Part shown: positions 26,242-35,061 of the stretch, piece after piece
Layout: the number at the start of each line of letters is the position of its first letter
How positions within the stretch are numbered: position 1 is the stretch's first letter
From: Rufibacter roseolus
GTDB lineage: Bacteria > Bacteroidota > Bacteroidia > Cytophagales > Hymenobacteraceae
DNA: 64,000 bases
Direction of reading: 5' to 3'
Assembly (NCBI RefSeq): GCF_017916365.1
Contig: NZ_JAFMSU010000002.1
Location: forward strand, 682,001-746,000
The notes under the pieces: model-generated
The model's input: the letters and a program-made list of their open reading frames with translations, nothing else
Database searches by the model: none
Told to the model about the DNA's origin: nothing
Made by a program: the position numbers and the translations under genes

Positions 26242-29200
26242 ATGCATAACCCTGTCGCGACATATCGCTTGCAGTTTCATAAGGAGTTCACCTTTCAGGA
26301 CTTTGAGCGCATTATACCATATCTGCAGAAGCTGGGGGTAAGCACCATCTATGCTTCGCCCATTTTTGAGGCTACTCCGGGCAGTACCCACGGGTATGAT
26401 GGGGTGAATCCGCACCGCATCAACCCCGAGATCGGGACTGAGGAAGAGCTAAAGACGGTGGCCGGGGCCCTGAAAGAGCAAGGGGTGAGTTGGCTGCAGG
26501 ACATCGTGCCGAATCATATGGCCTATCATCCCAACAATCCCTGGCTCATGGATGTGCTGGAGAAAGGCCCGTTAAGCCAGTACCATAAATTCTTTGACAT
26601 CGGCTGGACCAGCTCAGTGTACAACGGGCGCGTGATGGTGCCGTTCCTAGGCGGCAAGCTGGAGGAAGTGATCCAAAACGGTGAGCTGAAGGTAGCCTTT
26701 GACGAGGCGCAGCAGCGGCTGGTGCTCAAGTACTATGACAGCGCCTATCCGCTGAACCTGAAATCCTATGAGACCATTCTGCGCGGAGAAGGCGAGCCTA
26801 ACCAGGCCATCTCGCAGTTGCTGGATAAACTGGAGCAGATCCACCAGACCGAAGAGCCGGTTAGCCTGGCTTTGAAGTGGGAGGAGTTCCGCCAGCAATT
26901 GGTGTCTCTGATGAAGAACGAAGTGGTGCAGGCATCGGTAGAGGCAAGCTTGCAGGGTATTAATGATAAACCGGAGCGCGTTCAGCAGTTGGCCGAAGAA
27001 CAGGTGTACCAGCTCTGCCACTGGCAGGAAACCGATTACCAGATCAACTTCCGGCGGTTCTTTACGGTGAACGGGCTCATCTGCCTCAACATCCAGGACC
27101 CCGACGTTTTCACCACCTACCACCAGTACATCAAGCAACTGCAGGACGAAGGCGTGTTCCAGGGCTTGCGCATTGACCACGTAGACGGTCTGTATGACCC
27201 TACCGGGTACCTGCGGCAACTGCGCGAGCTGGCCGGCGAGGAAACCTACATTGCGGTAGAGAAGATCCTGGAGCCGGGTGAACCCATGCCTAAGCAGTGG
27301 CCCATCCAGGGAAACACCGGCTATGATTTCCTTTCGTTCGTGAACAACCTGTTTACTTACAAACCCGGTCAGGAAGCCTTTGACCAGCTGTACCACCAAC
27401 TGGTAGGCGAGGGGGCCGAGGTGCAGGAGCAGATCCATGAGAAGAAAGCCTATATCCTGAACGAGAACATGCGCGGTGAGCGCGAGAACCTGTACAGGTA
27501 CTTCCTGGAGCAGCGCCTGGTAGACGATGAGGTCCTGAGCAGCGTGGAGCCGGAAACCCTTAAAAACGCAATAGGCGAGTTCCTGATCCAGTGCCCGGTG
27601 TACCGCTACTACGGAAACCAGATGCCGCTGGACGGCGAAGAAGCCGAGGCCGTACAGCTGATCTTCAACCAAATCAGGGAAAGTAAACCAGAAATGGTAG
27701 GGGCCGTGGAGCTGCTGGAAAGAGCTTTGCTGGGCGCTGCCCCCGAAGGCGAAGATGATACCTACCTGGAGCGCGCACAGAAATTCTACCAGCGCCTCAT
27801 GCAGTTCAGCGGTCCGCTCATGGCCAAAGGGGTGGAAGACACCATTATGTACACCTACAACCGCTTCATCGGGCACAATGAGGTGGGAGATTCACCGGAG
27901 GCGTTCGGCACCAGCGCAGAGGAGTTCCACCAGATCATGCAGGACCGTCAGGCCAACTGGCCGCTGTCTATGAACGGAACCTCTACCCATGACACCAAGC
28001 GCGGCGAAGACGTGCGCGCCCGCCTGAACGTGCTCACCGAACTGGCCGAGGAATGGACCTCCGCCGTGCAGGAATGGCGCGAACTTAACGCCGACCTGAA
28101 GCAGAACGACGCCCCTACCGTGAACGATGAATACCTTATCTACCAGACCTTGCTGGGCGCGTACCCCATGCCGGGCCAGGACGAAGATGACTTTGAGAAC
28201 CGCGTGCAGGAGTATCTGCAGAAAGCCCTGCGCGAAGCCAAGGTCAATTCCAACTGGACCACGCCCAACGAGGAATACGAAGCCGCAACCAAGGCTTTCG
28301 CCGTAAACCTGCTGGACAAGAGCCGTCCGTTTTGGGCCAGTTTTGAGAAATTCAGAACTAAAACCACCGACTTCGGCATTGTCAATTCCCTGAGCCAGGT
28401 GCTGCTCAAGTTCACCGCACCGGGCATCCCGGATGTGTACCAGGGCACCGAGCTGTGGGACTTCAGCTTGGTAGACCCAGACAACCGCCGCCCGGTAGAC
28501 TACGAAAAGCGCCAGGCCTGGCTAGAAGACCTGGACAGCACCGATCTTCGCCGCCTGGAAGCCCTTTGGGAAGACCTCTGGGAGAACCGCTATGATGCCC
28601 GCATCAAGCTGTGGCTTACCCGTACGCTCTTCACCGAGCGTAAGAACAACGCCGATCTTTTCGCCAAGGGCAAATACCTGCCGCTGGCCGTGGAGGGCGA
28701 ATACAAAGACCACGTGCTGGCCTTCGCGCGGCAGCACTTGCGTACCTGGTACGTGGTGGCGGTGCCGTTGCACCTGGCGGCGCTGGCCAAAAAGCAAGGC
28801 GTAGAAACTCTGCAGGACATTGACTGGAAAGACACCAAGGTGATTATTCCGGAAGACGCGCCCAAAGACTGGCAGGACACCTTCATCAAAAACAACGGCA
28901 ACTACGCGCATGAACTTAGCGTGGCCGATCTGTTCGGTATTTTCCCGCTGGCCTTGCTCAAACTGCAGGCGCAGAACGAGCGCGGCGCGGGTATCCTGCT
29001 GCACATCACCTCGCTGCCCTCAGCGTTCGGGATTGGCGACATGGGACCGGAGGCGCGTAAATTCGCCGATTTCCTGCAGGCCAGCAACCAGAAGTACTGG
29101 CAGTTGTTGCCGCTCAACCCCATAGAGGCCGGGCAGGGCTACTCGCCGTACAGCTCCATCTCCAGCCGGGCGGGTAATCCATTGCTCATCAGTCCGGTAT

Positions 29201-30474
29201 TGCTGGCCAAAGAAGGCTTGCTGAACGAGGCAGACCTGAGCCAACACCACTTGCCGCAAACGGGCAACGTGGACTATGTGCAGGCCCAGCGCGTGAAAGA
29301 CGAGCTGCTGGAGCAAGCCTGGCAGACCTTCAAGTCCGGCGATTTCCCTACGCTGCAGCAGCAGTTCATTGACTATTGCGGCACCGAGGCCAGCTGGCTC
29401 CATGACTTCGCTCTGTACGTGCTCCTGAAAGAGCAGAACGGCGGCAGTGCCTGGTTCCAGTGGGCCGAGGAATACAAGCAACGCGACCCTGCCGCGCTGG
29501 AGAAACTGGCCCAGGACAACGCCGATGCGGTAGACAAGATTAAGTGGGTGCAGTTCATCTTCAACAAACAATGGAAGCGCCTGCGCACATACTGCAACAA
29601 CCGCGGCATCCAGATGTTTGGCGACATGCCGTTCTACATCAGCTATGACAGCGTAGACGTGTGGGGCAACCGCGAGATCTTCGCCATTGACGAGGAAGGC
29701 CAGATGACGGGCGTGGCGGGCGTACCACCAGATGATTTCTCAGAAGACGGGCAGCTCTGGGGTATGCCGGTCTTCAAGTGGGAGGTACTCAAAGAGCAGG
29801 ACTACGCCTGGTGGATAGGGCGTTTGCGCAAGAACATGGAGCTGTTTGACCTGGTGCGGCTGGATCACTTCCGGGCCTTCGCCGATTTCTGGGAAGTGCC
29901 CGCCGGGGAAACCACGGCTAAGCAAGGCGAGTGGAAACTGGGACCGGGTGCCGATTTCTTCACCTTTGTGCAGAAAGAGCTGGGCAGCCTGCCGTTCATT
30001 GCCGAGGACCTGGGCGAGATCAACGACCTGGTGCTGAAACTGCGCGATGATTTCAACCTGCCGGGCATGAAGATCCTGCAATTCGCGTGGGGTGACGAGA
30101 TGCCGCAGAACGCCTACATGCCGCACAACTACGCCCGCAACTTCATCGCCTACACCGGTACCCACGACAACAACACCACCCTGGGCTGGTACCGCAACGA
30201 AGGCAAGGAGTACCACCAGCAGATTGAGCACTACGTGGGCCGCGAACTGAGCGAAGACGATATCTGGTGGGTTTTCGCCCGCCTGGCCTACGCCTCGGTA
30301 GCTAAAACGGCCATCCTGCCGCTGCAAGACGTGCTAGGTATTGACGAGGTGGGCCGCATGAACACCCCAGGCAAAGGTGAAGGCAATTGGGGGTGGCGCC
30401 TGATACCCGGCCAGATCAACAAGCAAACTGAGGATCAGCTGCGGGAATGGACCAAGTTGTATAACCGGGATTAA
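26242..30474 (+). CDS. treY: Fused malto-oligosyltrehalose synthase / 4-alpha-glucanotransferase
   Basis: 1410 residues from the ATG at 26242 (MHNPVATYRLQF, the usual TreY N-terminus; the GTG at 26176 adds an unlike leader). Residues 1-about 890 are TreY (GH13): Asp in GLRIDHVDGLYDP (about 311), Glu in AVEKILEPGE (about 340), Asp in STHDTKRGED (about 584). Residues about 912-1410 are a complete MalQ (GH77): RGAGILLHITSLPS, Asp in RLDHFRAF (about 1207), Glu in AEDLGE (about 1255), Asp in GTHDNNT (about 1308). TreY turns a malto-oligosaccharide end into trehalose; MalQ can rebuild long chains from the short stubs left by TreY/TreZ. Both halves keep their catalytic residues and there is no frameshift. 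Confidence 0.95.
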   Translation: MHNPVATYRLQFHKEFTFQDFERIIPYLQKLGVSTIYASPIFEATPGSTHGYDGVNPHRINPEIGTEEELKTVAGALKEQGVSWLQDIVPNHMAYHPNNPWLMDVLEKGPLSQYHKFFDIGWTSSVYNGRVMVPFLGGKLEEVIQNGELKVAFDEAQQRLVLKYYDSAYPLNLKSYETILRGEGEPNQAISQLLDKLEQIHQTEEPVSLALKWEEFRQQLVSLMKNEVVQASVEASLQGINDKPERVQQLAEEQVYQLCHWQETDYQINFRRFFTVNGLICLNIQDPDVFTTYHQYIKQLQDEGVFQGLRIDHVDGLYDPTGYLRQLRELAGEETYIAVEKILEPGEPMPKQWPIQGNTGYDFLSFVNNLFTYKPGQEAFDQLYHQLVGEGAEVQEQIHEKKAYILNENMRGERENLYRYFLEQRLVDDEVLSSVEPETLKNAIGEFLIQCPVYRYYGNQMPLDGEEAEAVQLIFNQIRESKPEMVGAVELLERALLGAAPEGEDDTYLERAQKFYQRLMQFSGPLMAKGVEDTIMYTYNRFIGHNEVGDSPEAFGTSAEEFHQIMQDRQANWPLSMNGTSTHDTKRGEDVRARLNVLTELAEEWTSAVQEWRELNADLKQNDAPTVNDEYLIYQTLLGAYPMPGQDEDDFENRVQEYLQKALREAKVNSNWTTPNEEYEAATKAFAVNLLDKSRPFWASFEKFRTKTTDFGIVNSLSQVLLKFTAPGIPDVYQGTELWDFSLVDPDNRRPVDYEKRQAWLEDLDSTDLRRLEALWEDLWENRYDARIKLWLTRTLFTERKNNADLFAKGKYLPLAVEGEYKDHVLAFARQHLRTWYVVAVPLHLAALAKKQGVETLQDIDWKDTKVIIPEDAPKDWQDTFIKNNGNYAHELSVADLFGIFPLALLKLQAQNERGAGILLHITSLPSAFGIGDMGPEARKFADFLQASNQKYWQLLPLNPIEAGQGYSPYSSISSRAGNPLLISPVLLAKEGLLNEADLSQHHLPQTGNVDYVQAQRVKDELLEQAWQTFKSGDFPTLQQQFIDYCGTEASWLHDFALYVLLKEQNGGSAWFQWAEEYKQRDPAALEKLAQDNADAVDKIKWVQFIFNKQWKRLRTYCNNRGIQMFGDMPFYISYDSVDVWGNREIFAIDEEGQMTGVAGVPPDDFSEDGQLWGMPVFKWEVLKEQDYAWWIGRLRKNMELFDLVRLDHFRAFADFWEVPAGETTAKQGEWKLGPGADFFTFVQKELGSLPFIAEDLGEINDLVLKLRDDFNLPGMKILQFAWGDEMPQNAYMPHNYARNFIAYTGTHDNNTTLGWYRNEGKEYHQQIEHYVGRELSEDDIWWVFARLAYASVAKTAILPLQDVLGIDEVGRMNTPGKGEGNWGWRLIPGQINKQTEDQLREWTKLYNRD

Positions 30475-30499
30475 GCTTTAGATTAGTACTTAAAAAGTA

Positions 30500-30535
30500 A
30501 AGCCATGGGAGCGATGCTTCCATGGCTTTTTATAT
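30500..30535 (+). terminator. Terminator after treY::malQ
   Basis: AAGCCATGG and CCATGGCTT pair around an 11-nt loop and continue into TTTTTATAT. Confidence 0.85.
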
Positions 30536-30566
30536 ATTTAACACTATAAACAAATTTGAACTTCTT

Positions 30567-31103
30567 ATGAACACTCCAAAAAACAACATCTTACTCGTGG
30601 CAGTCCTTTTTCTGCTCACCTTGACCACTTCGGTGTTTGCTCAGGATGCTCCTAAGCCAAAAGCCAGCCCGGCGCAAACGGCAACCGGAAAAGTAGGGGC
30701 CGCTAACATTACCATTGCTTACAGCAGCCCATCGGTGAAAGGCCGTACCATTTGGGGTGGTCTGGTGCCGTATGGCAAAGCCTGGAGAGCAGGAGCCAAT
30801 GAGGCCACTACCTTCACCACCGACAAAGACATCACCGTAGAGGGCAAAACCCTGAAGGCAGGCAAGTACAGCGTGTTCATGGTACCCGGAGAGGCACAAT
30901 GGCAAATCATCTTCAACTCTCAGACCGGCCAGTGGGGCACCAACCGCGAAGGCGCCAACTTTGATCCGGCTAACAACGTGCTCACCGTGAACGTGAAGCC
31001 TAAGAAGTCTGCCCAGATGAATGAAAGCCTGAAGTACGCCATCAACAACAAAGGTTTCTCGCTGCTGTGGGAGAACCTGGAAGTACCAGTGGCCATCAAG
31101 TAA
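30567..31103 (+). CDS. DUF2911 domain secreted protein
   Basis: 178 residues from the ATG at 30567; earlier in-frame codons lie inside the terminator of the previous gene. The signal peptide (LLVAVLFLLTLTTSVFAQ) ends at FAQ. The mature protein carries the DUF2911 pattern: YSSPSVKGRTIWGGLVPYGK, WRAGANEATTF and LKAGKYSVFMVPG. A beta-sandwich protein of the cell envelope is expected; its role is unknown. Single gene with terminators on both sides. Confidence 0.88.
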   Translation: MNTPKNNILLVAVLFLLTLTTSVFAQDAPKPKASPAQTATGKVGAANITIAYSSPSVKGRTIWGGLVPYGKAWRAGANEATTFTTDKDITVEGKTLKAGKYSVFMVPGEAQWQIIFNSQTGQWGTNREGANFDPANNVLTVNVKPKKSAQMNESLKYAINNKGFSLLWENLEVPVAIK

Positions 31104-31120
31104 CCAGCCGCCAACTTATA

Positions 31121-31160
31121 CAGAAAAGCCTGTCCTAATTAGTTAGGGCAGGCTTTTCTG
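31121..31160. terminator. Bidirectional terminator
   Basis: CAGAAAAGCCTG and CAGGCTTTTCTG form a 12-bp stem between two convergent genes, with T/A runs inside the stem ends. Confidence 0.85.
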
Positions 31161-31198
31161 TTTTAGGGCAATTTCCAGAAAAAGAAACTTAAAACAGG
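31161..31198 (+). repeat. Dispersed GTTTT/AAAAC palindrome, copy 4
   Basis: TTTTAGGGCAATTTCCAG then AAAAAGAAACTTAAAACAGG; a degenerate copy just before the SDR gene end. Confidence 0.4.
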
Positions 31199-31204
31199 TT
31201 AAGC

Positions 31205-32050
31205 TCACTGTATGGCCTGCGATACCGCCTTGGAAAGGGGAGTGGTTGGCTGGCCTATTAAGCCAGAGAGTTGGTGGCTGTCATCGAACAGGTCGCCGGA
31301 AGAAGCAGATACATCCCAGCCGGCAATGGCGTGGGCGAAAAATTCTGGTACGCCAAAACTGGCGAGCGCGGCGGTGTAGTCGGCTTCCGGTAAGTTTTTG
31401 TAGGGAATGTCTTTGCCGGTCTGGCGGGAGATCTCGGCGGCCAGATCCTGTAAGGTGAACGCTTCGTCGCCGGCCAGTTCGTAGACTTTGCCTTCGTGCC
31501 CGCTGGAGGTCAATACGGCCACGGCGGCTTCGGCGTAATCTTCGCGGGTAGCGCCTGAGATTCTGCCTTCGCCGGCACTGCCAATGAACGCGCCTCCGGC
31601 CAAGGCTCCGCCAATGGAGCCGGTATAATTCTCGGTGTACCAACCGTTGCGCAGCAGGGTGTACGGGATGCCCGAGTCCTTCAGGGCAGCCTCGGTGGCC
31701 AGGTGCTCCTCGGCCAGACTCAGCGAGGAGGTATCGGCGTGCAGCAGGCTGGTGTACACAATGTGTTTTACGCCCGCTTTTTTAGCGGCGGCAATCACGT
31801 TCTGGTGCTGGGTAGCGCGTTGCCCTACCTCGCTGGACGAGATGAGCAGCAGCGTGTCAATGGCGGGCAGAGCGGCCTCCAGGGTTTCTGGTTTGCTGTA
31901 ATCGGCTTCCCGGGTTTCCACGCCCAGGTCAGACGCTTTCTGCGGATTGCGTACCAGCGCCACTATGTTGTGCTCTGTTCCTTTGGCTTTGAGTTTGCTT
32001 ACCACAATGCGACCCAACTGGCCGGTAGCGGCAGAAATTCCTATGTTCAT
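31205..32050 (-). CDS. NmrA/QorB-like NAD(P)H-binding oxidoreductase
   Basis: 281 residues, full length for the QOR2/YtfG (atypical SDR, NmrA-like) family. GISAATGQLGRIVV is the nucleotide-binding loop, LLISSSEVGQR follows strand 4, and TLLRNGWYTENY is a substrate-side block typical of YtfG. Family enzymes reduce quinones with NAD(P)H or act as redox sensors; which applies is not visible. The convergent neighbour is separated by a strong terminator. Confidence 0.88.
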   Translation of the reverse strand: MNIGISAATGQLGRIVVSKLKAKGTEHNIVALVRNPQKASDLGVETREADYSKPETLEAALPAIDTLLLISSSEVGQRATQHQNVIAAAKKAGVKHIVYTSLLHADTSSLSLAEEHLATEAALKDSGIPYTLLRNGWYTENYTGSIGGALAGGAFIGSAGEGRISGATREDYAEAAVAVLTSSGHEGKVYELAGDEAFTLQDLAAEISRQTGKDIPYKNLPEADYTAALASFGVPEFFAHAIAGWDVSASSGDLFDDSHQLSGLIGQPTTPLSKAVSQAIQ

Positions 32051-32207
32051 GCTGTGGTTCTTTAGTGTTTTAGGATCGTTTTATGATTTTGAGGCTAAAA
32101 ACAATTTATTTTCCGCGGTAAGGTAGAGTTTTTACGGATGAACCGCTCACCCGTACTGGTTTCACTCAGGAAAGCGGATATACCCAAACAAAGGAGGCCT
32201 AAAAAGA

Positions 32208-32262
32208 AAGTACCTAATTCACCGCTGGGGCATGAGCTGCTCCTGGGGTCAATTAGGTACTT
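32208..32262 (-). terminator. Terminator of the small hydrophilic gene
   Basis: 12-bp inverted repeat AAGTACCTAATT/AATTAGGTACTT with a 31-nt loop; on the minus strand it is followed by TCTTTTT. It supports transcription of the small gene at 32290. Confidence 0.6.
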
Positions 32263-32289
32263 CATAGAGTAGCCATCTACTACAGTGGC

Positions 32290-32517
32290 TTATCTGTTCT
32301 CAGGCTCGTTGGTGCGGCTTTTCAGATCATCTTCGTCCTGGCGGGAGAGGAATCCCTCATGGCCGGTGTTGCCAGATGAACCCGCATCGTAAGTAGACGA
32401 AGAGGCGCTGTTTCTTAGTTCCTCTGAGTCTGGTTGATAGGTGGCATGCGGATCTGCCTCGCTTTTTTTGCCTTGAGTTGGATTGGGATCCTGGTTATTT
32501 TTAATTTCCTGTTCCAT
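32290..32517 (-). CDS. Small hydrophilic protein of unknown function
   Basis: 75 residues, no hydrophobic segment, rich in Asp, Glu, Ser, Asn and Gly (starts MEQEIKNNQDPNPTQGKK). Probably intrinsically disordered. No family recognised. A downstream terminator and a clean ATG argue that it is real; similar short acidic proteins are common orphan genes in this order. Confidence 0.55.
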   Translation of the reverse strand: MEQEIKNNQDPNPTQGKKSEADPHATYQPDSEELRNSASSSTYDAGSSGNTGHEGFLSRQDEDDLKSRTNEPENR

Positions 32518-32724
32518 GGTTCTGGTCGGTTTAAGATGTGTTTTCCTGAAAGGATTCTCTTTCTACGGCAGAGAAAGCCAGTAGTTAGGATTGTGCTTCA
32601 TCCAAAGAGATAGGCTTGATTAAGGATGATCCTTCTTCCAAAGCCTGGCCATCAGCAGTTTCAGAGTTTACATTGGATTGAGTGGCAGAAGGAGAGAGGC
32701 GTTGACCTGAAACCAGGAAGAATG

Positions 32725-32762
32725 CGATTCAGAGCCATTTCCGGGAAAATGGCTCTGAATCG
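32725..32762 (-). terminator. Terminator of the TonB receptor gene
   Basis: CGATTCAGAGCCATTT pairs with AAATGGCTCTGAATCG, 16 bp, loop CCGGG; 16 bp after the receptor stop. Confidence 0.8.
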
Positions 32763-32777
32763 TAAATGAGGATAGGG

Positions 32778-35051
32778 CTATTGACCGAAGGTGTACGCCA
32801 CTCCAAACTTGACGAAAAACGGGGTGCCGGGGGTGAAATGGATCTCAGAAACAGGGTCTACTTCATGCGCTAACCTGGACTCGGTTTCAAATTGGGCTTC
32901 TTTCCAGTTGCTGTTGAGCAGGTTTTCGCCGCTGAGTTTAAACTCCAGGTTTTTGTGGGTATAGCTTACCACGGCGTCCAGCAGAAAGTACCCCTTGGCG
33001 GTGAGGCTGTAGTCTTCATTGGCGGCGCGGTCGGCCAGGAACCGGTAACGCAGGCTTCCCCGCAGGCTTTTGCTGCCCTGGTAGCTCAGGCCACCGGTGC
33101 TGGTGAACGTGGGCGCCAGGGGAATGTAGCTCTGGCCTCGTGCTTCTTCACGGGCGCGGGGCCGGGCAAAGTTCACATCAGTATCCAGGTAAAGCGAGTT
33201 AGACAACTGCCCCCGCACCGATACGTCAATCCCCACCCGGCGCGATTTGCCCGAGGGTTCCACTACGCCTTCATCGCCCACGTACACCAATTCCTGGTCC
33301 AGGTCCAGGAACCAGAAGGCCGTATTCACGAGCCAGCGGTTTCCGGGTTTAAAGGTAAAGCCCAGATCAGAACCCCGCGCCGCGGGCAAAGCTTCCCGGC
33401 CGCTGGTCCCCGCTGAGACGCGGGTGTCATTGGAGTGGTAGCCCAGTCCGGAGTTCAGGTACACCTGCAGCACAGGCGATAGAGCGTAAGAAAAATTCAG
33501 CTTGGGGCTCAGGCGGGTCTGGGCATTTTTCTGCCGGGCTGGGGCGCCTTCTCCGGCTAAGGCATCGTGGTAGGTGAAAAACAGGCGGTCGGCGCGCAGG
33601 GCGGCGTTCACGGTGAAGCGGGAGGACAACTCCCAGGTTTCGTCCAGGTAGGCAAAGGCGTTCAGCTCGTCTATGTCGCCTAGCTGCACCTGCGTTAAGG
33701 TGGTGTTCCGGTTTTTGGTACGGGACAGCTCCGTATCATGGATGTCATCGTACCGGAACCCGATGCCCATTTTGTGGCGCAGCGGCAAACCCAGGAACGT
33801 CTGGTTCTGTTCATAGCTGCCCCGGTAGCCGTAGATCTGGCGGTTTTCCTTCTGCCGGATCTGGTCGCCGTTCTCGGGGTCGTTCAGGAAAAAGGTGAAG
33901 TTGGAGTACAGTTCAAAGCTGTAATCAACGGCGTAGGCCTGGTTCCGGAAAATGGCCCCGTTTTCAAAAGTTTTGTCCAAACTGACGTTGGCGCTGTAGC
34001 GTGAGGTGTAGCCACCTTCAGTATCATCAATGGCCCCAAACCGGCTGATGTTGCCATCCGCTACGGCCCTTTCTGGTATCTGGCCCGAGGCATCCCAGTT
34101 GCTCCGGAACGCCGCTAAGGAGGCCTGTAACAGCATGTTGTTCCCGAAAAGGCCCTGGAAGCGACCCAGCGCATTGAAACGGTTTAGCCCCTGCGGCGAA
34201 TCAAAATAGCCGTTGCTGAACAGGTATTCCGTTGCCAGGTAGGCGTTCTGCTGCCTGCTGCGGGCGGCCGGTCCTAAGAGGTTCACCATGCCCACTGCCC
34301 GGTAAGTATCAAACCGGCCTGCTTCCAGTTTAAGCAGGTTTTTGTCCAGTGCAGTCTTTGTCTTAAAATCAGTGTAGCCGGCCGTGGCAAAGTTTCCCCG
34401 TTCCGCGTTGTAAGGTCCTTTCCCGAAATCCACGGTTTCAATGGTCTCAGGAATGAGGAAGTGCAGATCAGAATACCCCTGGCCGTGCGCGTGCGAGACC
34501 ATGTTCACGGGAACACCGTCGGCGGTTAAACTGATGTCGGTGCCGTGGTCTATGTCAAAGCCGCGCAGGAAAATCTGTTCGGCCTTGCCGCCGCCCGCGT
34601 GCTGGGCAATTACCAATCCCGGAATCATGCGCAGCATCTCCTGGGCGTTCTGGATAGGCCGCAACTGTGCATCTACCGCGCTGATCAGGTGCAGCGGGTT
34701 TTCGCGTCTGGCCGTCACGGAGACTTCCTGCAGTTCCAGGTTGCTGGTCTCCAGATGCGAGGTCAATGTAACCGGAATTCCCTTGCTCACCGACACGGTT
34801 TTCACCTCCTGCAGAAAACCCAGGTAAGAAACCCGCAACTCATACTGGCCCTCTTTGAGGTTGTGAAAGGCATATTTTCCAAATCGGTCAGTTATGGAAA
34901 TCTTTTCCAGCAGGTGAATGGAAACCACAGCGCCCTCCAGGGGCGTGTTGGTGCCTTTGCTGTACACCACCCCCTTGATGGACACCTCATGGCCGTGCGC
35001 CATCTCTACCAGATGCAGGCAAAGCAGCAGGAGCAACCAAAGCTTTTTCAT
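32778..35051 (-). CDS. TonB-dependent outer-membrane receptor
   Basis: 757 residues. Signal peptide (1-21), CarboxypepD_reg-like domain (about 23-105: IKGVVYSKGTNTPLEGAVV), plug domain (about 115-225: LRMIPGLVI, IFLRGFDIDHGTDISLTADG), then a 22-strand barrel ending in VKFGVAYTFGQ. The plug segment VSHAHGQGYSDLHFLIPE is His-rich and unusual among Sus-type receptors. No SusD lipoprotein is adjacent, so it is not a classic polysaccharide locus. It starts 10 bp after the TPR gene and almost surely shares its transcript, with the DUF4331 gene upstream. The ligand is unknown; a metal or small-molecule cargo is inference. Confidence 0.92.
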   Translation of the reverse strand: MKKLWLLLLLCLHLVEMAHGHEVSIKGVVYSKGTNTPLEGAVVSIHLLEKISITDRFGKYAFHNLKEGQYELRVSYLGFLQEVKTVSVSKGIPVTLTSHLETSNLELQEVSVTARRENPLHLISAVDAQLRPIQNAQEMLRMIPGLVIAQHAGGGKAEQIFLRGFDIDHGTDISLTADGVPVNMVSHAHGQGYSDLHFLIPETIETVDFGKGPYNAERGNFATAGYTDFKTKTALDKNLLKLEAGRFDTYRAVGMVNLLGPAARSRQQNAYLATEYLFSNGYFDSPQGLNRFNALGRFQGLFGNNMLLQASLAAFRSNWDASGQIPERAVADGNISRFGAIDDTEGGYTSRYSANVSLDKTFENGAIFRNQAYAVDYSFELYSNFTFFLNDPENGDQIRQKENRQIYGYRGSYEQNQTFLGLPLRHKMGIGFRYDDIHDTELSRTKNRNTTLTQVQLGDIDELNAFAYLDETWELSSRFTVNAALRADRLFFTYHDALAGEGAPARQKNAQTRLSPKLNFSYALSPVLQVYLNSGLGYHSNDTRVSAGTSGREALPAARGSDLGFTFKPGNRWLVNTAFWFLDLDQELVYVGDEGVVEPSGKSRRVGIDVSVRGQLSNSLYLDTDVNFARPRAREEARGQSYIPLAPTFTSTGGLSYQGSKSLRGSLRYRFLADRAANEDYSLTAKGYFLLDAVVSYTHKNLEFKLSGENLLNSNWKEAQFETESRLAHEVDPVSEIHFTPGTPFFVKFGVAYTFGQ

Positions 35052-35061
35052 AAGATGGTTC

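Noticed and set aside
26647..27876. 409-codon antisense frame inside the TreY part
   Set aside because: It is a shadow of biased codon use in treY: no family motif, no start context, and the plus frame carries the complete catalytic residues.
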